A stretch of DNA of 64,000 bases from Ruegeria sp. ANG-S4. GTDB taxonomy: Bacteria > Pseudomonadota > Alphaproteobacteria > Rhodobacterales > Rhodobacteraceae. The stretch covers positions 1,426,001-1,490,000 of the forward strand of contig NZ_JWLK01000001.1 of assembly GCF_000814005.1 (NCBI RefSeq). Direction: 5' to 3'. The notes below the pieces were generated by a model, which saw only the letters and a list, made by a program, of their open reading frames with translations, did not search any database and was not told the origin of the DNA. Position numbers and translations under genes: made by a program. Shown piece after piece: positions 24,939 to 32,482 of this stretch; the stretch's first letter is position 1, and the number at the start of each line of letters is the position of its first letter.

Positions 24939-25919
24939 CTATCCCCATGGTGTCAGAATAATCTTGGGCGCGGCAACCGCGCCAGAGCGTATGTCGCTAA
25001 AGGCCTTGGCGCCTTGGGCGAGCGTTCGTTCCTCGACCCAGTCGAGCGACCCCAGCCGTCCGTCAAAGATGGCTTGTGCGGTTTGCCGGAAATCTTCGGC
25101 TGTATAGGTGTAGGTTCCGACAAACGTAATCTCTTGTAACGTCATACGGCGAACATCCAGACCGCCGCTGTCCTCACCCAACCCGACATGCGCAATAACG
25201 CCACCGGGTTCGGTACGTGCCGACGCAAGCGCCCGAGTGGCGGAAAACCCCACCGCGTCGATTGTGATTGGGAAACTGCCATCGACAGCCTCCTGAACTT
25301 TTAGTCCCAAAAGGTTGTCCAGGTATGCCCGCCGTACCGGATTGGGTTCTGAAAGGGTCACGTCCTCGACGCCCATCGCGCGCAGTGCCAGCGCCGCCGC
25401 GACACCAATTGCCCCGCCGCCGATTACCAGCGCCCTTTTTTCCATCGCAGGATGCAGGGCCTCCAGCGCCAGTCGGACAGCGTGCCAGCTTACCGCCAAC
25501 GGCTCGGCCAGCGCCGCTTTGGACAGGGATACGTCATCAGGCACGTCAACAACGTTTCTGTCAGGCATTGCGACGAACTGCGCAAACGCGCCTTCCCGCG
25601 GCGGCATCGAGATGATCTGTCGTTCGGGGCACAAGTTCTCGCGCCCCGCAACGCAGGCCGGGCAAATCCCACATGTCACCAGCGGGTTGATTGTCACGCG
25701 GGTTCCGTCCCTCGGGCCACCCACGATGACACCCGCCGCCTCATGACCCAGTATCAGCGGGGCAGGGCGGCGGGCATCGTGCCCCAAATAAGCGTGCATG
25801 TCAGAGCCGCAAATGCCGACCGCCTCGACCCGGATCAGGTGTTCCCCATTGTCGGGGGAGGCGTCCGGCACATCCTGAAACGCAAGCTGTTCAACGCCCT
25901 GATAGACCAATGCCTTCAT
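24939..25919 (-). CDS. Zinc-dependent alcohol dehydrogenase (possible DHPS 2-dehydrogenase)
   Basis: 326 residues, medium-chain dehydrogenase/reductase. Catalytic zinc motif 'GICGSDMHAYLGH..LGHEAAG', structural zinc cysteines in 'CGICPACVAGRENLC', and a Rossmann segment 'ALVIGGGAIGVAAALALRAMG'. Its start overlaps the SDR stop (ATGA). In the dihydroxypropanesulfonate pathway two dehydrogenases (HpsO, HpsP) interconvert the stereoisomers before HpsN; this gene and its SDR neighbour are the natural candidates. I cannot say which is O and which is P. Confidence 0.88.
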   Translation of the reverse strand: MKALVYQGVEQLAFQDVPDASPDNGEHLIRVEAVGICGSDMHAYLGHDARRPAPLILGHEAAGVIVGGPRDGTRVTINPLVTCGICPACVAGRENLCPERQIISMPPREGAFAQFVAMPDRNVVDVPDDVSLSKAALAEPLAVSWHAVRLALEALHPAMEKRALVIGGGAIGVAAALALRAMGVEDVTLSEPNPVRRAYLDNLLGLKVQEAVDGSFPITIDAVGFSATRALASARTEPGGVIAHVGLGEDSGGLDVRRMTLQEITFVGTYTYTAEDFRQTAQAIFDGRLGSLDWVEERTLAQGAKAFSDIRSGAVAAPKIILTPWG

Positions 25920-26677
25920 TTCGCGGTAAATCCCCCGTCAACCATCAGAATCTGCCCGGTCACATAGTCGGATGCGGGCGAGCAAAGGAACAGAATCGGG
26001 CCGTCGATGTCCTCCATCCGTCCATTGCGTTGAATGCAGGTTTGTGCTGCGTTTCGCGCCGCGCGCTCGGGGTCCTCGAACACTGCCTGCGTCAGTTCTG
26101 TTGGAAAGAACCCAGGACCAATGGCGTTCGCGGTAATGCCGTGGGGCGACCACGCTTCGGCCATTGCCCGGGTGAGTTGCCCGATACCGCCCTTGGTTGC
26201 GCCATACGCGATGCCACCCGGAAAGGCCCGCGTCGTTTGCAAAGATGCGAAATTCACGATCCGACCCCAGCCGCGTTCCTTCATTGCAGGCACCATTGCC
26301 TTGCTCAAAAAGAACGGCGCGCTCAGGTTCAGCGCCAGCGTCGCGTCCCATCCGTGATCCGTCACCTCGTCAGCGGTTTCGCGGGTATTCAACCCGGCCG
26401 CGTGTATCAGTATGTCCGGCGCACCGAATTTGTCCGCAACCTTCTCAACCAGATCGTCGATTCCATCGCGGTCAGCGACATTGCCAACCACCGCAGCCGC
26501 GACGTCACCGATTTCCGCACACATCTCATCCAGCGCATCAGCCCGTCGGGCAACCCCGACGACACGTGCACCAGCGGCGGCCAGGACCTTGGCGGCCTGC
26601 CGCCCGAGCCCGGAACTGGCGCCTGTCACGCACGCCACCCGTCCTGTCAGGTCAAATAGCGTGCGGGGGTCATCCAT
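25916..26677 (-). CDS. Short-chain dehydrogenase/reductase (possible DHPS 2-dehydrogenase)
   Basis: 253 residues. Classical SDR: 'GRVACVTGASSGLGRQAAKVL' (TGxxxGxG), 'HAAGLN' (NAG-type), Ser in 'NFASLQ', catalytic Tyr-x3-Lys in 'AYGATKGG', and 'GPGFFPTELT'. It overlaps hpsN upstream and the zinc dehydrogenase downstream, so the three are one translational unit. The role in converting one enantiomer of 2,3-dihydroxypropane-1-sulfonate is inferred from the neighbours. Confidence 0.9.
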   Translation of the reverse strand: MDDPRTLFDLTGRVACVTGASSGLGRQAAKVLAAAGARVVGVARRADALDEMCAEIGDVAAAVVGNVADRDGIDDLVEKVADKFGAPDILIHAAGLNTRETADEVTDHGWDATLALNLSAPFFLSKAMVPAMKERGWGRIVNFASLQTTRAFPGGIAYGATKGGIGQLTRAMAEAWSPHGITANAIGPGFFPTELTQAVFEDPERAARNAAQTCIQRNGRMEDIDGPILFLCSPASDYVTGQILMVDGGFTAK

Positions 26678-27977
26678 CGGCAGTCAGGTCAAACTGTTCG
26701 TCCGGGAAATACTTGGCAAGACGTACATCCGCCGCGCGTGCGTGACCTTCCATCCCCTCGAGGCGGGAAATGCGGGCGGTCGCTTCGGCGATTGACTTCG
26801 ATCCTTCGCGGGTGGCTCGCTGCCATGTGACGATCTTCATGTATTTGTGTACGCTGAGCCCGCCGGTATAGCTGGCCGCGCCTGAAGTCGGCAGAACATG
26901 GTTCGTGCCTGTCGCTTTGTCGCCGTAAGACACGGTTGTTTCTTCTCCCAAAAACAACGAGCCATAACAGGTCAGGCGGTTCAGCCACCAATCCAGGTCG
27001 TCCGCCTGAACAGTAAGGTGCTCGGGCGCGTAGGCGTCCGAACATGCGGCCATTTCTTCTCGGTCTGAGCAGACGATAACCTCGGCATAGTCGCGCCATG
27101 CGGCAAAGGCATTCTCGCGGTTGAGTTCCGGTAGATCGTCGATCAATGACGGGACCAGTTCCATGACCTTCTGCGCCAATTCGCGATCGTCGGTCACCAG
27201 CCAAACAGGCGAGTTATAGCCATGCTCGGCCTGGCTGACCAGATCGGTGGCCACCACATGCGCATCGGCAGAATTGTCAGCAAGGATCAGACTGTCTGTG
27301 GGGCCTGCGATCATGTCTATGCCGACCTTGCCGTAGAGAATACGCTTAGCTTCTGCCACAAACTGGTTTCCCGGACCGACCAGAATATTGGCGCGCGGAA
27401 GGCCAAACAACCCGTAGGTCATTGCCGCCACGCCCTGTACGCCGCCCATGGCCAGAATGCTGTCCGCGCCGCAAATATGCGCGGCATAGACAATCGCGGG
27501 GGCGACACCTTCGCCGGGGCGTGGGGGCGAACAAGCAGTGATATGGCGACACCCTGCGACCTTGGCAGTGGTCACGGTCATGATCGCGCTGGCGATGTGA
27601 CTATAGCGCCCGCCGGGGACATAGCATCCGGCAGCATCCACCGGGATCGCCTTCTGCCCTGCGACGAAACCCGGCACAATCTCCATCTGCACGTCGGATA
27701 CAGTCGCCTTCTGCGTTTCCGCAAATCGGCGCACATTGTCATGCGCAAAACGGATATCGGCCTTGAGCTTTTCCGGAACCCTGGCGCACGCGGCTTCGAT
27801 CTCGTCAGCCGTCATCAGAACATTGCCTTCGAACTTGTCGAACTTGGCCGCATATTCCAGCGCCTTGGCATCGCCGCCGACCTCGATATCGGCGAGGATG
27901 GTTTTGACCGTGTCATGCACCTCCGAAGCATGTGATTGGGCAGTCAAAGTTGCCTTTTTTAGGTAGTCACGAGGCAT
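26670..27977 (-). CDS. hpsN: HisD-family dehydrogenase, probable sulfopropanediol 3-dehydrogenase HpsN
   Basis: 435 residues from the ATG at 27977, which has AGGA 10 nt upstream; the ATG at 27986 is too close to it. Histidinol-dehydrogenase fold with zinc ligands Q249, H252 (SQAEHGYN), D353 (YGDKATGTNH) and H412, and catalytic E319/H320 (YAPEH). The spacing agrees with E. coli HisD. The histidinol site reads GPTDSLI and HGYNSP, unlike GPSEVLV and HGPDS, and there are no other his genes. Next to TRAP, SDR, ADH and ComDE genes it is best read as HpsN, which oxidises (R)-dihydroxypropanesulfonate to sulfolactate with NAD+. Confidence 0.85.
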   Translation of the reverse strand: MPRDYLKKATLTAQSHASEVHDTVKTILADIEVGGDAKALEYAAKFDKFEGNVLMTADEIEAACARVPEKLKADIRFAHDNVRRFAETQKATVSDVQMEIVPGFVAGQKAIPVDAAGCYVPGGRYSHIASAIMTVTTAKVAGCRHITACSPPRPGEGVAPAIVYAAHICGADSILAMGGVQGVAAMTYGLFGLPRANILVGPGNQFVAEAKRILYGKVGIDMIAGPTDSLILADNSADAHVVATDLVSQAEHGYNSPVWLVTDDRELAQKVMELVPSLIDDLPELNRENAFAAWRDYAEVIVCSDREEMAACSDAYAPEHLTVQADDLDWWLNRLTCYGSLFLGEETTVSYGDKATGTNHVLPTSGAASYTGGLSVHKYMKIVTWQRATREGSKSIAEATARISRLEGMEGHARAADVRLAKYFPDEQFDLTADG

Positions 27978-27989
27978 ATTCAGCATGTC

Positions 27990-29318
27990 CTATTGGTAAA
28001 TTGCAGGAAGCAAGGTGGTCGAAACCGCCGGTACGTATGCGATCAAAAGAACCACGATCAGCATTGTCAAAACAAAAGGTACGGCACGGGCTGCGATTTT
28101 CAGAATTGACTCGCCGGTGATGCCAGAAACGACAAACAGGTTCAGGCCCAAGGGGGGCGTGATGAACCCGACGCCAAGCGCAGTGATCATCATGATACAG
28201 AACTGAATCTCATTCATCCCGATATTGTCCGCCAATGGCTTCAGGATCGGCGCAAGGATCACAATGTTCGGGGTCGTCTCCATCACGCAGCCCGCTGCGA
28301 TCAGAATGCCGATCATCAGCAGGATCAGCAGATAAGGATCATCTGTCAGATTGGTAACAGATGTGACGAACCCCTGCGGGACACCCATAATCGCCAATGC
28401 CTCGGCCAGAGGGGCAGAGAAGGCAATGATCGGCAGGATCACACCATTCACCTTGGCGGAACTGACCAGCATCGAAGGGAAGTCCGCCAGCGTCAGAGTG
28501 CGCAGGATAAATCCCATAATGATTGTCACAACCACCGCGGTGGCGCCGGCCTCGGTCGGAGTCAGGCGACCCGAGAAGATGCCGTAGAAGATGATGCCGG
28601 GCACGATGAACGCATACCAGCCGGATTTCAGCGCTTTGCCCAGATTGGCCAGCCATTCGCCCATGGTCATCATGCCGCCGCCCTCATAGGCGTAGATGCG
28701 GTTCATGATGATATTCGTAATCAGGATCGAGACCAGAATTGCGAGACCGGGGATCAATGCCGCCAGAAACAAAGTCGACGCAGAGATACCCAGAACAAGA
28801 CCGATGATGATATATGCGATCGAGGGTGGGATCAGGATGCCGGTACAGGCACCGGCAGCAACCAGCGCACAGGCATAGGGGCGGGGATATCCGCTTTCGA
28901 CCAGCCGGTTGATGGTCATCCGACCCACAGCCGCAGCGCCGGCCGCATCCGATCCCGAGATCGCCGCGAACATGCCGCAGACCAGAACCGTTGCCGATCC
29001 GAAGCCGCCTTTGGCGAAGCAGGTCAACGCCTCGGCCACGTCGAGGAACTTACGCGACAACCCGGTTCTGACCAAAACGTCTCCGGTCAGGATAAACAGA
29101 GGAACAGCAGTCAGGGCGAAAGCGTCGATGCCGGTGAACAGGCTTTCACCCACAAGGCTCAGCGGCAGATCGCCCGACATGATCAGCATGACGATGGCGG
29201 CCGTGCCGATGGCAGCCCAAACCGGAACGGCAAGGGCGATCAGGCCAACAAAGAGAATGACGGGCAGATAAAAATCCCAGCCGAGTTCAACGGTCTGATT
29301 GAGAGAATTCCAGAGCAT
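27990..29318 (-). CDS. dctM: TRAP transporter large permease (DctM family)
   Basis: 442 residues with about twelve hydrophobic segments. TRAP-M signatures: 'VPLFILTGDVLVRTGLSRKFLDVA', 'SGSDAAGAAAVGRMTINRLVESGYPRPYACALVAAGACTG' and 'LGVGFITPPLGLNLFVVSGI'. GAGGAGACGCTGA precedes the start. Twelve nucleotides after the small permease stop and four before the hpsN frame, so it is mid-operon. Presumed substrate dihydroxypropanesulfonate (HpsKLM-type). Confidence 0.93.
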   Translation of the reverse strand: MLWNSLNQTVELGWDFYLPVILFVGLIALAVPVWAAIGTAAIVMLIMSGDLPLSLVGESLFTGIDAFALTAVPLFILTGDVLVRTGLSRKFLDVAEALTCFAKGGFGSATVLVCGMFAAISGSDAAGAAAVGRMTINRLVESGYPRPYACALVAAGACTGILIPPSIAYIIIGLVLGISASTLFLAALIPGLAILVSILITNIIMNRIYAYEGGGMMTMGEWLANLGKALKSGWYAFIVPGIIFYGIFSGRLTPTEAGATAVVVTIIMGFILRTLTLADFPSMLVSSAKVNGVILPIIAFSAPLAEALAIMGVPQGFVTSVTNLTDDPYLLILLMIGILIAAGCVMETTPNIVILAPILKPLADNIGMNEIQFCIMMITALGVGFITPPLGLNLFVVSGITGESILKIAARAVPFVLTMLIVVLLIAYVPAVSTTLLPAIYQ

Positions 29319-29329
29319 TCAGCGTCTCC

Positions 29330-29842
29330 TCAATCAAACAGCTTGTCGCCTTCGAAGACGGGTGTTCCGTCACGAAGGGATTTGAGGTCGCGCAGAAGCG
29401 ATTGGATCAGGCGCCAGATCATCAAGGCAAATCCGGTGGGGACCGCCATCAGGAACCAGACTTTCGACACCCGAAGCCCGTCGGTGACCGAGCCGAATTT
29501 GGCCGAGACGTGCACGGCCTCATACGACCAATACAGCGCGATCACCGCGACCACGAACATCACCAGGTCGCCGAAGATATACAGCAGCGCCTTCGGGCGC
29601 GGCCCGATATAGTGCATGATCACATCAATGCGGATATGGGCGCGTTCCTTCACAGCGGCCGCGGCCCCAATCCACGCCAGATAGATGAACGAGTAGCGAA
29701 CAATTTCTTCGCCCCAGATCGAGGAATAGGCGAAGATCTCTCGCCGCAGGACCTCGATGGCCATTGTGATGACCAGCATCACGTAAAACACCAGCAGGAG
29801 CCAGCGTTCGGCGTTGCGGTCTATGTTTTGTAGAACGGTCAT
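29330..29842 (-). CDS. dctQ: TRAP transporter small permease (DctQ family)
   Basis: 170 residues with four hydrophobic segments and the DctQ pattern 'IWGEEIVRYSFIYLAWIGAAAAVKERAHIRIDV'. The last 20 residues are charged and cytoplasmic. It lies between the binding protein (after a 117-nt gap with inverted repeats) and the large permease. Confidence 0.92.
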   Translation of the reverse strand: MTVLQNIDRNAERWLLLVFYVMLVITMAIEVLRREIFAYSSIWGEEIVRYSFIYLAWIGAAAAVKERAHIRIDVIMHYIGPRPKALLYIFGDLVMFVVAVIALYWSYEAVHVSAKFGSVTDGLRVSKVWFLMAVPTGFALMIWRLIQSLLRDLKSLRDGTPVFEGDKLFD

Positions 29843-29862
29843 CGCATCCCTCGACCTTAGAA

Positions 29863-29909
29863 CAGTCAGGCCAAAGCCTTCTGCGCCGGGCCTTTTTCGA
29901 CCTGACTGT
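29863..29909 (-). repeat. Inverted repeat ACAGTCAGG/CCTGACTGT before dctQ
   Basis: Nine-base arms (29863-29871 and 29901-29909) match perfectly around 29 nt that include a GC-rich core able to pair within itself. It lies just upstream of the dctQ start, so the folded RNA could influence how much permease is made relative to the binding protein. Confidence 0.5.
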
Positions 29910-29922
29910 CATTGGTTTTTGT

Positions 29923-29945
29923 CGGGCACCCTGATCGGATGCCCG
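29923..29945 (-). terminator. Hairpin after the TRAP binding-protein gene
   Basis: CGGGCA (29923-29928) and TGCCCG (29940-29945) form a perfect 6-bp stem with an 11-nt loop, 14 nt after the dctP stop on the minus strand. It is followed in the transcript by ACAAAAACC, not a T-run, so it looks like an attenuating or mRNA-protecting hairpin rather than a full terminator. Confidence 0.5.
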
Positions 29946-29959
29946 TCGCAGCTGTGGTA

Positions 29960-31105
29960 TCAGGCGTCGTGGACGTAGTATTTTCCCTGAGTGCCAGCGG
30001 CTTCGACCAGCTTTTCAAAGTTGTCCATCGACCCGGCCAGTTCGGTCTTGAACGGATCCCATTCCGAACGCTGGTATCCGCCGACGTCCTGCCATTCTGC
30101 CAATTGATCATCGGTCAGGGACTGGAACTGAACGCCTGCCTTGTTAAGTTCAGCCATCGCATAAGCGCGGGCCGACGGAACTTTGGAAAGGTTCTGGTGG
30201 CTGGTCATTTCCGAACCCCACATGATGCCTTCCTGAACATCGGCAGGCATCGAATTGAACCATTCGAGGTTGCAGGAATAGACCTGACTGTCGGGCACGG
30301 CCTGCGTGAACGTCACGTTGCTGAGGATGTCCTTGAAGCCGAACACATACAGCGCCCCGACCGACGGATCGAGCGCATCCGCAACACCCTGCTTGATGGC
30401 CGAGGGGGTCTCACCCCAAGCAACAGGTGTCGGGTTTGCACCTACCATGCGGTAGTATTGCTGTAGCATTTTCGAGCCGGGCACGCGGAACTTCACGCCG
30501 CTCATGTCCGCGGGGGTGACAATGGGGTTGCCACCCTGACGCACCGCGACAACGCGCGGATCAATGACCACGTAGAACAGGGCCTTGAAACCGGCGGCCT
30601 CGACCTTGGGGTGGACTTCGTTCTGCCACGTGTCGGAATGCACAAGGTTGGTGAAGCGCTGGTTCGAACCGCACAGATACGGCATGTTGATCAGGTCGAC
30701 GGTCGATGCAAAAGGTGCAAAGTTCGACAGAGAATGCTGTGCGGCCTGAATGGTTCCGCCCTGAACCTTCTGCACCAGAGCACCACCAGCGCCCAACTGT
30801 CCGCCGGGGGCCAGCTTGACATAGACCTTACCGTTCGTCGCGTTCTGGATATTCTCTTTCAGATCAAGCTGCATGATCGGATAGCTGCGCGACGCGCCCA
30901 GAACGTAGGCCGTGGCGATGGTCATCACATGGTCAGCGGCCTTTTCCCGTTCGTTTTCTTCCTTGGCGGTCTGCGCTGCGGCTTCGGACGACCACAGGAC
31001 GCCGCCAGCACCCGCCACCAGCGCGGCGGTAAAGGCGCCGCTGGCGCTGAGCTTCAGAAAATTGCGCCGCTCCTCGGACGCAAGTTCGGTCTTGTCGTTG
31101 TTCAT
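29960..31105 (-). CDS. dctP: TRAP transporter substrate-binding protein (DctP family) with Tat signal
   Basis: 381 residues from ATG 31105 (GGGAGGGCAATTC upstream; the frame also has a TTG at 31120). A twin-arginine signal 'ERRNFLKLSASGAFTAALVAGAGG' ends near AAAQT. The mature protein shows DctP features such as 'APGGQLGAGGALVQKVQGG', 'SGVKFRVPGSKMLQQYYRMVGA' and 'AVPDSQVYSCNLEWFNSM'. Tat export is common for TRAP-P proteins of the mannitol/chloroaromatic-like group. Expected ligand: a C3 sulfonate, from the operon content. Confidence 0.92.
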   Translation of the reverse strand: MNNDKTELASEERRNFLKLSASGAFTAALVAGAGGVLWSSEAAAQTAKEENEREKAADHVMTIATAYVLGASRSYPIMQLDLKENIQNATNGKVYVKLAPGGQLGAGGALVQKVQGGTIQAAQHSLSNFAPFASTVDLINMPYLCGSNQRFTNLVHSDTWQNEVHPKVEAAGFKALFYVVIDPRVVAVRQGGNPIVTPADMSGVKFRVPGSKMLQQYYRMVGANPTPVAWGETPSAIKQGVADALDPSVGALYVFGFKDILSNVTFTQAVPDSQVYSCNLEWFNSMPADVQEGIMWGSEMTSHQNLSKVPSARAYAMAELNKAGVQFQSLTDDQLAEWQDVGGYQRSEWDPFKTELAGSMDNFEKLVEAAGTQGKYYVHDA

Positions 31106-31128
31106 GAATTGCCCTCCCAAGCAAAAAT

Positions 31129-31314
31129 TCAGCTGTCGCTTTCTGCGTCGCGGTCAGCTTCCTTTTTCAGAATTGCGACAACGAACAGGATCGACGCCGC
31201 GAACAGGACCAACATTTCTCCGACGTCGCCAAGAAACGCGCTGCTTGCGATGGCTCCAAGCGCCACGTTCGCGAAGTAGATGGCAAACACGATGATGGAT
31301 GCAGCGAGATACAT
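31129..31314 (-). CDS. Small two-helix membrane protein at the head of the TRAP/sulfonate operon
   Basis: 61 residues from ATG 31314; a GGGAG lies 7 nt upstream, inside a longer frame beginning at TTG 31329. Two hydrophobic segments (about 3-21 and 31-49) are followed by a charged tail (KKEADRDAESDS). It is the first gene after the LacI-type operators, 23 nt before dctP. I do not recognise a family. It may be an accessory subunit of the transporter, but nothing in the sequence proves that. Confidence 0.65.
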   Translation of the reverse strand: MYLAASIIVFAIYFANVALGAIASSAFLGDVGEMLVLFAASILFVVAILKKEADRDAESDS

Positions 31315-31350
31315 TTCCGGGACTCCCAACAGAATCGGCCCTGCTATATT

Positions 31351-31364
31351 TGTAAGCGCTTACA
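31351..31364. promoter_or_regulatory. LacI-family operator 1 (perfect palindrome)
   Basis: TGTAAGCGCTTACA is a perfect 14-bp palindrome with the central GCGC... AAGCGCTT core typical of LacI/GalR-family operators (central CG). It lies 37 bp upstream of the small-membrane-protein ATG. Confidence 0.85.
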
Positions 31365-31371
31365 TCAATAA

Positions 31372-31385
31372 TGCAAGCGCTTACA
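31372..31385. promoter_or_regulatory. LacI-family operator 2 (one mismatch)
   Basis: TGCAAGCGCTTACA differs from operator 1 by one base. Its centre is 21 bp from that of operator 1, two helical turns, so two dimers or a tetramer would bind on the same face. It lies 65 bp from the lacI-family start, so both divergent units are probably controlled, including autoregulation. Confidence 0.85.
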
Positions 31386-31449
31386 TTTGCGCTTTAAACG
31401 CGCTTCGGAAATCGCTAGACTTCGGAAAAAGCAAATATCGGGATCGAAA

Positions 31450-32469
31450 ATGTCAAAACTCCGGTCGGCACCGACCCTGGATGATGTTGCCAAAAGGGCA
31501 GGCGTTTCGACCGCAACTGTCTCACGGTGCCTGAACGATCCGCAGCGCGTGGTGCAGGCGACGCGCGACCGGGTGATGGAAGCCGTTGATGCCTTGGGGT
31601 ACACCCCGAATTTCGCAGCACGTGTTATGGCTGCGAAGCGGTCCTTCACAATCGGCGCGATTATCCCGACGATGGAGAACGCAATCTTTGCGCGGGGTCT
31701 GCAAGCGTTTCAGGAAGAAATCCATCAACGCGGATATACTTTACTGGTGTCCAGCTCTGCCTACAAACCCGAGGTTGAGGAAGAGCAAATTCGAACGTTG
31801 GTCGCCCGTGGGGCAGACGGATTGCTGCTGATCGGACATGACCGGGACCCCGGCATTTGCGATTACCTCGCGCGACAGAAAGTTCCTGCGCTGGTCGCCT
31901 GGTCATATGAGGCCGAAGAGCGGATGCCGTCGATCGGGTTCGACAACAGGCAAGCCATGATGGCGCTTGCGGACCAGGTCATTGCATTCGGCCATACACG
32001 CCTCGCAATGATTTCGGGCCTGAGCGAAGGGAATGATCGTGCCAGGCTCAGGATTCAGGGTGTTCGGGACGCGATGGCACAGAATAGCCTTAGGCCAGAA
32101 AATCTGCCGGTCATCGAGACACCGTATGAGATTGAAAACGGGGCCGATGCGTTTCGTAACCTCATGACGCAGGACGCGCCGCCGACGGCTATTCTGTGCG
32201 GAAACGATGTCCTCGCCGTTGGCGCAGTGCGTCAGGCAGCGCAAATGGGGTTACGGGTGCCAGAGGATATTTCGATAACCGGATTTGACGACATCGAGCT
32301 GGCCAAAATCGTGCAGCCGAGCCTGACCACAATCCATGTTCCACACCGGGATATGGGGCGCGCGGCGGCGGTTGAACTGGTCAAGATGATCGAGACATCT
32401 TCGCCCGGGAAATCAACGCGTCTGGACACTGGGATTGTCATGCGCGACTCGCTTGCGCGGCTTATATGA
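31450..32469 (+). CDS. LacI-family transcriptional regulator
   Basis: 339 residues from ATG 31450; the open frame begins at 31387, but the DNA-binding domain starts just after this Met. Helix-turn-helix and hinge: 'TLDDVAKRAGVSTATVSRCLNDPQRV' (9-34) and 'LGYTPNFAARVMA'. The periplasmic-binding-protein-like sensor domain follows ('IGAIIPTMENAIFARGLQAF', 'TAILCGNDVLAVGAVRQA'). It is divergent from the TRAP/sulfonate operon with two matching operators between, so it is the likely repressor of that operon. It converges on the V-ATPase operon, 13 nt from its last gene. Confidence 0.92.
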   Translation: MSKLRSAPTLDDVAKRAGVSTATVSRCLNDPQRVVQATRDRVMEAVDALGYTPNFAARVMAAKRSFTIGAIIPTMENAIFARGLQAFQEEIHQRGYTLLVSSSAYKPEVEEEQIRTLVARGADGLLLIGHDRDPGICDYLARQKVPALVAWSYEAEERMPSIGFDNRQAMMALADQVIAFGHTRLAMISGLSEGNDRARLRIQGVRDAMAQNSLRPENLPVIETPYEIENGADAFRNLMTQDAPPTAILCGNDVLAVGAVRQAAQMGLRVPEDISITGFDDIELAKIVQPSLTTIHVPHRDMGRAAAVELVKMIETSSPGKSTRLDTGIVMRDSLARLI

Positions 32470-32482
32470 CGCCCCAACGTCG

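Noticed and set aside
26670..27977. Histidine biosynthesis hisD
   Set aside because: Catalytic and zinc residues are shared with HisD, but the substrate region differs and the gene lies in a sulfonate operon without other his genes.
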